Shown here one piece after another: positions 6,360 through 12,401 of a stretch of DNA of 12,401 bases. Origin of the DNA: JOPF136 sp035272605 (GTDB lineage Bacteria; Acidobacteriota; Terriglobia; Acidiferrales; UBA7541); assembly GCA_035272605.1 (NCBI GenBank), contig DATEQM010000225.1, forward strand, positions 1 to 12,401, given 5' to 3'. Positions within the stretch are counted from its first letter, which is position 1; every line of letters starts with the position of its first letter. The notes under the pieces were generated by a model. That model did not search any database and was not told the DNA's origin. It saw nothing but the letters and a program-made list of their open reading frames with translations. A program made the position numbers and the translations under genes.

Positions 6360-7726
6360 TGGCCAGGGAAACCGCTGCAGCAAAGCAAACGCAGACTTTT
6401 GACGAGTACTGCCGCGAGACCTTCGACTTCAAGAAGGCATTTGGCAAGCCCGAGGCGCTCAAGGGCTACCGCGTGCTCTCCTGCACGCAGTACATCCTTG
6501 GCCCCTCCTGTGCCTCCTACTTCGCAGAACTCGGCGCCGAGGTGATCAAGATCGAGGCACCGCGACGGGGCGAGGCCATGCGCCATACCACGCCCTTCAA
6601 CGAGCCGTTCCTGTATCCGCTCTCTCGCTGGGTGCCGGAGCGCGGCACCGGCCTGGGGTTCCTGGGTGCGAACCCGAACGAATACTTCACCTCCATTGAC
6701 TTTCACCGCAAAGAGGGCCAGGACATCGTGAAGAAACTGGCGGCCAAGTCCGACGTGTTCGTGGAGAACTATCGTCCCGGCACGTTTGACCGCTGGGGCA
6801 TCGGTTACCGACAGCTCAAGGAGATTAATCCCCGGCTGATCTATTGCTGGCTAGGCGGCTTCGGTGGCTGGGGGCCGGGGCGCGTGCGGGCTTCCTACGA
6901 CATCCTCGGCCAATCCCAGGGCGGCAATTTTGGCATGACCGGCAAGCAGGAATTCCTAGGGGGCGCGCCCGCCAAGCACACCATCTGGCTGGCGGACTAC
7001 TGGGGCGGCATGATGGCAGCGGTGCAGGTCCTCGCTGCACTGTACTGGCGTGACAGGATTTCCGGCGAGGGCACCTTCACGGAGTATTCGCAGGTGCACG
7101 GAGTCACGCGCCAGCTTGAGTACGCTCTGCCCTTGTATGGCCGGCACGGTATTACCCGCGAGCGCTGGGGCAACTGGGATACGCAGTTGTGTGTGCACGG
7201 GATCATCAAGTGCGGCAAATCCTCCTACCCGCAATCGGAGAACCCCCAGGAGCAAGAGGAGGGCTACATCCTCATCAGTGCTTACGAGGACAAGGACTTC
7301 GCTCGCCTTTGTCAGACCGTCGGTGACGGCAATCTGGCGGGAAAGTATGCCAAGCAGGACATCCGCATACAGGCGAAGAGTCAGATGGAGATTTATCCCT
7401 GGCTCGAAAAGTGGGCGGCGAATAAGACGAAGGAAGAGGTTGCCGCGATTTTGGATAAGGCCAACATCATCAACCAGCCGGTATGGAACTCCAAGGAGGT
7501 CGCCAACAATCCGCACTGGCTGGAGCGCGGGGCAGTCCGCTGGCTGGACGACCCCACCTATGGCGACTTGTTGCACCAGGGCCCTGCCTACATGATGTCC
7601 GAAACCCCGCCGCGTCTTAAGTGGGCGCTCAAACCGGTGGGCGCGGACAACGAGGAAGTTCTGGGCAAACTGGCTGGGCTGAGCGCGGAAGACCTGCGGC
7701 GGCTCGAAGAGCAGGAGTGTATCTGA
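6359..7726 (+). CDS. Class III CoA-transferase (CaiB/BaiF family), second of a pair
   Basis: The 455-residue product is a paralogue of the preceding transferase. Shared signatures are FGKPEALKGYRVL, LGAEVIKIEAPRRGEAMR, SDVFVENYRPGTFDRWGIG and the block WGIGYRQLKEINPRLIYCW, which differs from the first protein at one of 19 residues. The likely catalytic Asp is D181 in ASYDILGQSQGG, so both members of the pair keep the nucleophile. It has its own N-terminal extension of about 35 residues and an insertion rich in Gln and Glu (QSENPQEQEEGY) absent from the first protein. The 1-nt overlap with the first gene points to equal dosage and a joint complex, as in BbsE/BbsF. That parallel is inference; separate homodimers with different acids are an alternative. 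Confidence 0.9.
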   Translation: MARETAAAKQTQTFDEYCRETFDFKKAFGKPEALKGYRVLSCTQYILGPSCASYFAELGAEVIKIEAPRRGEAMRHTTPFNEPFLYPLSRWVPERGTGLGFLGANPNEYFTSIDFHRKEGQDIVKKLAAKSDVFVENYRPGTFDRWGIGYRQLKEINPRLIYCWLGGFGGWGPGRVRASYDILGQSQGGNFGMTGKQEFLGGAPAKHTIWLADYWGGMMAAVQVLAALYWRDRISGEGTFTEYSQVHGVTRQLEYALPLYGRHGITRERWGNWDTQLCVHGIIKCGKSSYPQSENPQEQEEGYILISAYEDKDFARLCQTVGDGNLAGKYAKQDIRIQAKSQMEIYPWLEKWAANKTKEEVAAILDKANIINQPVWNSKEVANNPHWLERGAVRWLDDPTYGDLLHQGPAYMMSETPPRLKWALKPVGADNEEVLGKLAGLSAEDLRRLEEQECI

Positions 7727-7748
7727 GAAGAGGATCAGGAGATAACCG

Positions 7749-8123
7749 ATGCTGCTTATATGCTCCGGGTGTAAGACGAAGAATTTCCTTGACCCCTATC
7801 CTTTCTGGAACTTCAAGGGCAACACCAAGTGCGCCGGATGCGGCAAGATCTGGCGGCTGCAGACCTCGAATGGAATTTGCGTGGCTGGTCCGGAAGCGGC
7901 CGATGGCAAGCCCGATCTTTTGCCCGGTTTCGCGGAGAAGCCGGATTACAGCGCCATCTCCGGCCCCGGGCTGACACGCTCGGCGCCACGCGCGCGCCCC
8001 ACGTCCGTCTGTAAACCCATTCCCATACAGAAGAATGTGCGCGGAAAAACCGTGAGTGGGCATCCGCTCAAGAAAGAAGATCTGGTCGGCAGCCGGCCGC
8101 GATTTATCCAAGAAGGGATGTAG
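7749..8123 (+). CDS. Zinc-ribbon-like small protein of unknown function
   Basis: This 124-residue protein opens with two CxxC knuckles, C5-x2-C8 in LLICSGCKTK and C28-x2-C31 in TKCAGCGKIW, 19 residues apart. That is the form of a zinc ribbon or a rubredoxin-like metal site. The remaining 90 residues are proline- and basic-rich with little predicted secondary structure and no domain that I recognise. There is no signal peptide or membrane segment, so it should be cytoplasmic. AGGAG lies 7 nt before the ATG; the gap to the CoA-transferase upstream is 22 nt and to the next gene 29 nt, so it is clearly in the operon. Zinc-ribbon partners occur beside acyl-CoA enzymes (for example the DUF35 partners of thiolases), but I cannot place this protein in such a family. 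Confidence 0.72.
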   Translation: MLLICSGCKTKNFLDPYPFWNFKGNTKCAGCGKIWRLQTSNGICVAGPEAADGKPDLLPGFAEKPDYSAISGPGLTRSAPRARPTSVCKPIPIQKNVRGKTVSGHPLKKEDLVGSRPRFIQEGM

Positions 8124-8152
8124 AAGTTGGAATCGGGAGACTGGAGAATCTT

Positions 8153-8788
8153 ATGGCCCAATATAATGCCAGTTGCTTGTGCGTCCACTGTAAGCATCTG
8201 CGTCCGGCGCTTGACCCCAACCTGCAGAAGGCCTATATGGGCCAGTGCCTGAAGCGCGAGTGGCCGTTCACGCTCTCCGTTACGCTGCAAGGCTGGACGG
8301 AGTGTGATGTTTTCGAGGAGAGCGGGAAGGCGTACGTCCCGCCCGAGCCCGCAGCCGCCAAGGCTGCTGCTGCCGCTGGATCCAAGGGGCCCAAGCGATT
8401 GGAGTTCTATTACAGCAGCACGCAAAAACCGGGTGAGACGTTTCCCTGTGACAATGCGCGCGCGCTCGAACTGGTGAAGAAATTGCAGGCCAAGGGTGTG
8501 GACGCGAAAGCTTTTGACGTGGCCGGGATCAAAGACCGTTTCCCGATTTACCACAAATCGGTGAGTGGCCCGGACGCCTCCGTGCGCCCGGTGTTTGGCG
8601 CGAAGGGAGCCCTGGTCGAGGACTTCGGGAGCAATGTTCCGGCGTTGCTCATTTTTGAGGGTGACCGCTACCCCACACTGGTGTTCCCGCGCAGCGATGC
8701 GAAGCGCGGAACGATTCGCGTCGATCAGGCCTTGGAGGAACTCTTGACGGAAGCGGCCCCGGGCGTTCCTAGCACCGCAAGCCGCTGA
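8153..8788 (+). CDS. Two-domain protein: four-cysteine module joined to a thioredoxin-like domain
   Basis: The 211-residue product is not one I recognise as a whole. Residues 1-55 carry C10-x2-C13, C32 (GQC) and C51 (ECDVF) with 18 residues between the later cysteines; C8 is also present. This CxxC, GxC, CxxF layout recalls the small HiPIP-like iron-sulfur subunits of glycyl radical enzymes such as benzylsuccinate synthase. An Ala/Pro-rich linker (about 61-80) follows. Residues 82-200 look thioredoxin-like: strand RLEFYYSS, helix ARALELVKKLQAKG, strand VDAKAFDVA, and NVPALLIFEGDRYPTLVF with the Pro that normally precedes strand 3. The active CxxC is absent; only C99 (FPCDNA) stands near that position. 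GGAG is 6 nt before the ATG. It lies between the zinc-ribbon-like gene and the CoA ligase. The Fe-S and thioredoxin readings are inference. Confidence 0.65.
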   Translation: MAQYNASCLCVHCKHLRPALDPNLQKAYMGQCLKREWPFTLSVTLQGWTECDVFEESGKAYVPPEPAAAKAAAAAGSKGPKRLEFYYSSTQKPGETFPCDNARALELVKKLQAKGVDAKAFDVAGIKDRFPIYHKSVSGPDASVRPVFGAKGALVEDFGSNVPALLIFEGDRYPTLVFPRSDAKRGTIRVDQALEELLTEAAPGVPSTASR

Positions 8789-8798
8789 CGAGACCCCC

Positions 8799-10451
8799 AT
8801 GGCTGACTACTTGCCCCCGCGCGAGTCCTGGCCCACACGCATCTACACGCTTCCGGAGTTCGCAACGTATCCCGAGCGATTCAACCCCACCGAAGAGTTG
8901 CTCGACAAGGCGGTCGCGGCGGGGAGAGGCGACCGCGTGGCTCTTCTCTTTGAAGACCAGCGCATCACCTACGCGCAGCTTCTGGGGCAAGCCAACAAAC
9001 TCGGCAACGCCCTACGCGGACTGGGCGTCGCCGAGGGCGAACGGGTCCTTCTGCGCGCCCCAACGATCCCTCCCGCGATCACCACGAACTTTGCGGTACT
9101 CAAGCTTGGCGGGGTGCTCACACCCATTTCTCCATTGTTTTCCCGAACGGAGATCGCGCACGTGGCCAACGACGCGGAAGCCGTGGCCATTGTCGTGCAT
9201 TTTGCGCTTCTGGCCGAAGTGGAGGCGGCGCGCGAGAATTTTAAGACCATTCGGAACATCATCGTGATCGGCGGCGACGCCGCGGAGCTGAAATCCAAGG
9301 GCTACCTGCTGTATGGCGAACTGCTGCAATCCGGCGGCCCCACGCTCGACCCGGTGCGCAGGCGGCGTGAAGACCTGGGGGTATTGCTTTACACCTCCGG
9401 CACCACGGGCCGGCCCAAGGGAACCGCTCACCTGGTTGAAGAGACGCTCATCGTGCCCGACACCTTCGGGAAGTACGGTTGGAAGGTCACCGAAGACGAC
9501 ATCATTGGGGGATCCGCTCCGCTGGCATTTGGCGCCGGCTATTCCACCTTCACCACAATCCCCATGCGATTCGGCGCGGCCGCCTCCCTGATCCCCAAGT
9601 TCGAACCGGAGAAGATGTTTGAAACCATTCAGAAGCATCGCGTCACCGTGCTTTCGCTTGCGCCCACGGCCTATCGCAAGATGTTGCAAGTTCCGGACGC
9701 CGAAAAGAAATACGACCTGAAGAGCTTGCGCGTCTGCACGGGCGGGGGCGAGAGCCTGACGGCGCCGACCTATCACGCCTGGAAGGAAAAGTTTGGTCAG
9801 GAGATTTTCGAAGGCCTGGGCACAACGGAGATGATGTACGTCTTCGTGTCGAACGTCGTTAACCGGCGCGTCAAGCCGGGATCGTTCGGCACACCGGTGC
9901 CCGGCTTCGAAGTGAAGGTGGTGAACGAGGCGGGCAAGGATTCGGCACCGAAGGAGATTGGCCATTTCCTGGTGCGCGGGCCGACGGGCACCATCTATTG
10001 GCGCGACCCGGCGAAGCAGCGCCAAGGCGTCACGCATGACGGCTGGAACCGCGCGGGCGACTACGTCTATTTCGATGAGGACGGCTACTTCTGGTTCGTA
10101 TCTCGTGAAGATGACATCATCAAGAGTTCGGCTTACCGCATCGGGCCGGAGGAGGTTGAAGTCACCCTCGCGAAGCACCCGGCCGTGGCGGAGGTCGGTG
10201 TGATTGGCGTGCCCGATGAAGTTCGCGGACAGATCGCCAAGGCCTACGTGGTGCTCCTGCCCGGAAAGAGTGTGACATCGGACGAACTCATCGAGTATTG
10301 TCGCGGGAAAATCGCCACCTATAAATTGCCACGCGAGGTGGTCTTCGTCAACGATCTGCCGCGCACTCCCACAGGAAAACTCCTGCGCCGCGTGTTGCGG
10401 CAGAAGGAAGTAGAAAGCCCTCAGCCGGCCCGCCCCGCCAGTTCGTCCTGA
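8799..10451 (+). CDS. Acyl-CoA ligase, benzoate/2-aminobenzoate-CoA ligase type
   Basis: The 550-residue enzyme is a member of the ANL superfamily that activates a carboxylic acid with ATP and CoA through an acyl-adenylate. The phosphate loop is YTSGTTGRPKG (198-208), the adenine motif is GLGTTEMM (339-346), the ribose-binding Asp is D421 in NRAGDYVYF, the hinge region is SREDDIIKSSAYRIGP (435-450), and the catalytic Lys is K527 in RTPTGKLLRR. The lead PPRESWPTRIY, the phrase YPERFNPTEELLDKAVAAGRGD and RVLLRAPTIPP resemble benzoate- and 2-aminobenzoate-CoA ligases, so an aromatic acid is the best guess; aliphatic acids are not excluded. It starts 10 nt after the previous stop with only a weak upstream site, suggesting translational coupling. 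It is the only ATP-driven CoA activator in the operon and may start the pathway. Confidence 0.88.
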   Translation: MADYLPPRESWPTRIYTLPEFATYPERFNPTEELLDKAVAAGRGDRVALLFEDQRITYAQLLGQANKLGNALRGLGVAEGERVLLRAPTIPPAITTNFAVLKLGGVLTPISPLFSRTEIAHVANDAEAVAIVVHFALLAEVEAARENFKTIRNIIVIGGDAAELKSKGYLLYGELLQSGGPTLDPVRRRREDLGVLLYTSGTTGRPKGTAHLVEETLIVPDTFGKYGWKVTEDDIIGGSAPLAFGAGYSTFTTIPMRFGAAASLIPKFEPEKMFETIQKHRVTVLSLAPTAYRKMLQVPDAEKKYDLKSLRVCTGGGESLTAPTYHAWKEKFGQEIFEGLGTTEMMYVFVSNVVNRRVKPGSFGTPVPGFEVKVVNEAGKDSAPKEIGHFLVRGPTGTIYWRDPAKQRQGVTHDGWNRAGDYVYFDEDGYFWFVSREDDIIKSSAYRIGPEEVEVTLAKHPAVAEVGVIGVPDEVRGQIAKAYVVLLPGKSVTSDELIEYCRGKIATYKLPREVVFVNDLPRTPTGKLLRRVLRQKEVESPQPARPASSS

Positions 10452-10490
10452 CCCCGGCCATCAGGGTCGTCTCAGGGGGAGGCTTCGATC

Positions 10491-10946
10491 ATGCCGATTC
10501 TTACGCACGAGGAGTTGTGCAAAAGCATCGTCGAGCAAACCCAGTTCGCAGTCATTTTTTCCGATGGTGACGGCATCATCCGATTTTGGAATGCGGGCGC
10601 ACAAGCCATGTTCGGCTACACAGCCGGAGAGGCCGTGGGGCAAAGCCTGGACATGATCGTTCCCGAGCGCCAGCGAGCGCGGCATTGGGAGGGCTACCAC
10701 AAGGTGATGGCCACGGGAATCACGAAGTACGGGCGGGAAATGCTCGCCGTGCCGGCGATGAGAAAGGACGGGACGCGCATTTCCGTTGAATTCAGTATTG
10801 TTCTCCTCCGCGCAGCCACCGGGGAAATGCTCGGTGCTGCCGCCATCATGCAAGACGTGACCGCACGGTGGCAGCAGCAGAAGCAGATCAAGGAGCGCTT
10901 GACACTTCTGGAAGCCAAGCTCGAACAAATCGGCAAGCCCACATGA
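10491..10946 (+). CDS. Stand-alone PAS-domain protein, possible redox or oxygen sensor
   Basis: The 151-residue protein is a single PAS domain followed by a short coiled coil (about 127-147) and has no kinase, cyclase or DNA-binding output. Typical PAS phrases are IIRFWNAGAQAMFGYTAGEAVGQ (in order from residue 29), the MRKDGTRISVE strand (90-100) and IMQDVTARWQ at the end. H65 in RARHWEGYH falls where the FixL heme-PAS group has its heme-binding His, and R82 in KYGRE falls near the distal Arg that contacts oxygen; both also occur in PAS domains without heme, so the cofactor is open. GGGGGAGG lies 8 nt before the ATG. Placed 39 nt after the ligase and 22 nt before the dehalogenase, it is in the operon and may signal to a partner encoded elsewhere. 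Confidence 0.82.
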   Translation: MPILTHEELCKSIVEQTQFAVIFSDGDGIIRFWNAGAQAMFGYTAGEAVGQSLDMIVPERQRARHWEGYHKVMATGITKYGREMLAVPAMRKDGTRISVEFSIVLLRAATGEMLGAAAIMQDVTARWQQQKQIKERLTLLEAKLEQIGKPT

Positions 10947-10968
10947 GAAAGGCCGGGGGTCCTTCAAG

Positions 10969-11640
10969 ATGAGAAGGGCAATTAAAGCGCTGGTGTTTGA
11001 CGCTTACGGAACTCTGTTTGACGTTCACTCCGTCATCTCCCTCTGCGATGAGTTATTCCCAGGTCAAGGTCCCGCTCTCAGCCGGACGTGGCGCAGCAAG
11101 CAGTTGGAATACACCTGGCTGCGCAGCCTGATGGGGCGCTACAAGGACTTCTGGCAGGTGACGGAGTCTGCGCTGGTCTTTGCGTGCAAGTCCCTGAATC
11201 TGCCCTGTCCGCCGGAGACGCGGGCTCGCCTGATGGAGGCCTACCTGCATCTCGATCCCTTTCCTGAAGTCCGGCAAGCGTTGGGAGCTCTTTCCGGCTA
11301 TCCGCTGGCCATTTTATCGAACGGCTCTCCCCGAATGCTGCGAGCCGCGGTGGAGAGTTCGGGGCTCAAAGGAATGTTCTCCCAGGTGATCAGCGTGGAC
11401 GCGGCAAAGATCTACAAGCCCAGCGCACGGGTCTATCAACTGGCTTCGAAGAAACTCCATGTGAGCAAGGGCGCGATCGGTTTTGTCTCTTCCAACTGCT
11501 GGGACATTCTCGGAGCCAAGAACTTTGGCTTCTGGGCCTGTTGGGTGAATCGCTCGAAAGCGCCGCAAGATGAGCTGGGCTTCACTCCCGACGGCGTGGC
11601 CAGTACGCTGACCGATCTGGTCGAAATCATGAAACCCTAG
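10969..11640 (+). CDS. Haloacid dehalogenase, type II (L-2-haloacid dehalogenase)
   Basis: The 223-residue HAD-superfamily protein carries the full catalytic set known from L-2-haloacid dehalogenases, with numbering one off or equal to the Pseudomonas enzyme as I recall it: D11 and T15 in DAYGTLFD, R42 in TWRSKQLEYTW, S117 and N118 in LSNGSP, K150 and Y156 in YKPSARVYQLA, and S174, N176 and D179 in SSNCWDILGA. Such enzymes replace the halogen of 2-haloacids by hydroxyl through an aspartyl ester, in the cytoplasm. The length is normal. The upstream ribosome binding site is weak (GGGGGT, 8 nt). Its place behind a CoA ligase suggests that halogenated acids may be among the substrates of the operon. 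A side role as a phosphatase is unlikely given these residues. Confidence 0.87.
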   Translation: MRRAIKALVFDAYGTLFDVHSVISLCDELFPGQGPALSRTWRSKQLEYTWLRSLMGRYKDFWQVTESALVFACKSLNLPCPPETRARLMEAYLHLDPFPEVRQALGALSGYPLAILSNGSPRMLRAAVESSGLKGMFSQVISVDAAKIYKPSARVYQLASKKLHVSKGAIGFVSSNCWDILGAKNFGFWACWVNRSKAPQDELGFTPDGVASTLTDLVEIMKP

Positions 11641-11646
11641 CCATCC

Positions 11647-12401
11647 ATGAGCCGACAAAACAGGCTGGTGCCCATCGCCGCAGTTCTTCTGCTGGGCAGC
11701 CTCACCACCTGGGCAGCACAGCAATCCCATCCACAAGCGGTTCCCGCCGGGCCCCCTCCCTCGTCCGTCGAGCAAGTCACGCTCACCGCGCGCGACGGTG
11801 CCCGGCTGAGCGGCATCTTCTACCGGCCCGCTTCGAGACCGCGCCAAACGGCGATCCTGCTGGTGCACGGCTTTGGTGGAAACTTCTACAGCGAGTATTT
11901 TCCTGCCTTCGCAAAGGCGGCTGCCGAGCAGGGCTATCCCTCTCTGGCGCTGAACATGCGGGATCACGATACAGGTCCCAAAACATCGGATTTCGCCGGG
12001 AACGAAGCGGACATCGCCGCCGGCGTGGGGTACCTGCGGGAACACAGCTATTCCCGGCTGGTGCTGCTGGGACAAAGCATGGGGACCAACCGGGTACTCT
12101 ATTATCAGGCTACAGCCGGTGACCCCAGCGTAGTTGCGACCGTCCTTGTTTCCGGGCCGGGGAATCTATTCGAGTGGAATGTGTGGCAGTTTGGGCGGAA
12201 GAAGGCTCAGGCCACAGTGGATGAAGCACTGGCCATGCAGGCCGCAGGCCAGGAGAACCAACTGATGGTGGTTGATCTGGGGCCGCTGGGGAAAGCCCTG
12301 TACACTCCTCGCTATCTTCTCAGCTTGCGCGGGCCGAATGCCCGGTCCGACCCTTACCAGAACATAGAAAAGGTGGCCAATCCGATTCTGATTGTTCAGG
12401 G
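11647..12401 (+). CDS. Secreted alpha/beta hydrolase, C terminus beyond the window
   Basis: The frame runs open from the ATG at 11647 to the window end (251 codons, no stop). Residues 1-24 form a signal peptide: a basic start (SRQNR), the hydrophobic core LVPIAAVLLLGSL, and a cleavage site near TWAA. A Pro-rich spacer follows, then the alpha/beta hydrolase core with HGFGG (74-78, oxyanion loop), a strand ending in ALNMRDHDTG, and the nucleophile elbow GQSMG with S144. The acid and His of the triad would lie downstream. Export to the periplasm or beyond is likely; the substrate is unknown, and an ester or lactone is the usual guess for this fold. It begins 6 nt after the dehalogenase stop without a clear ribosome binding site, so translation probably depends on coupling. 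Confidence 0.82.
   Translation, partial: MSRQNRLVPIAAVLLLGSLTTWAAQQSHPQAVPAGPPPSSVEQVTLTARDGARLSGIFYRPASRPRQTAILLVHGFGGNFYSEYFPAFAKAAAEQGYPSLALNMRDHDTGPKTSDFAGNEADIAAGVGYLREHSYSRLVLLGQSMGTNRVLYYQATAGDPSVVATVLVSGPGNLFEWNVWQFGRKKAQATVDEALAMQAAGQENQLMVVDLGPLGKALYTPRYLLSLRGPNARSDPYQNIEKVANPILIVQ

Noticed and set aside
7946..8800. Antisense frame opposite the zinc-ribbon-like and Cys4 genes (284 codons)
   Set aside because: The plus-strand genes have ribosome binding sites and cysteine motifs; the antisense product has no family features.
9012..10178. Long antisense frame opposite the CoA ligase (388 codons)
   Set aside because: It is a shadow of a clear gene in GC-rich DNA; the translation is rich in His, Arg and Gly and shows no recognisable domain.
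11314..12075. Antisense frame spanning the dehalogenase and hydrolase (253 codons)
   Set aside because: It crosses two genes with clear catalytic motifs and has no domain of its own.

Overview
The window is 12.4 kb of GC-rich bacterial DNA, densely packed with genes that carry good Shine-Dalgarno sites. It has no rRNA, tRNA, CRISPR or mobile element that I can recognise. The gene content (class III CoA-transferases, an aromatic-type acyl-CoA ligase, an R2-like oxidase, a haloacid dehalogenase) suggests a soil or sediment heterotroph. Acidobacteriota, Binatota or a deltaproteobacterial relative would fit, but I cannot assign a phylum from sequence alone.

Layout. (1) At 143-2005 (+) a small ABM-fold protein is followed by a spinster-like MFS transporter. 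(2) At 2105-4463 (-) an aldehyde dehydrogenase-like protein lies upstream of an R2lox-like di-metal oxidase; the two face the MFS gene tail to tail. (3) At 4464-4934 is a divergent intergenic region. It holds a clear sigma-70 type promoter (TTGACA, 17 bp, TATACC) on the + strand, and upstream of that a long inverted repeat made of two CRP/FNR-like GTGA-N6-TCAC dyads. (4) From 4935 to the window end (+) eight closely spaced genes look like one operon: two paralogous class III CoA-transferases coupled by a 1-nt overlap, a CxxC/CxxC zinc-ribbon-like protein, a protein with a four-cysteine N-terminal module joined to a thioredoxin-like domain, a benzoate/2-aminobenzoate-type CoA ligase, a stand-alone PAS protein, an L-2-haloacid dehalogenase with its full catalytic set, and a secreted alpha/beta hydrolase cut by the window edge.

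Reading of the system (inference). The plus-strand operon looks like a catabolic cassette that turns carboxylic acids, possibly aromatic or halogenated, into CoA thioesters. The ligase would prime the pathway with ATP, and the paired CoA-transferases, recalling the two-subunit benzylsuccinate CoA-transferase BbsEF, would exchange CoA between acids. The two small cysteine-rich proteins between transferases and ligase are the least explained part and may be metal-binding partners of an enzyme encoded elsewhere. The PAS protein and the CRP/FNR-like operators suggest redox or metabolite control. The divergent oxidase, aldehyde dehydrogenase and MFS transporter may belong to the same substrate range, but only proximity supports that.
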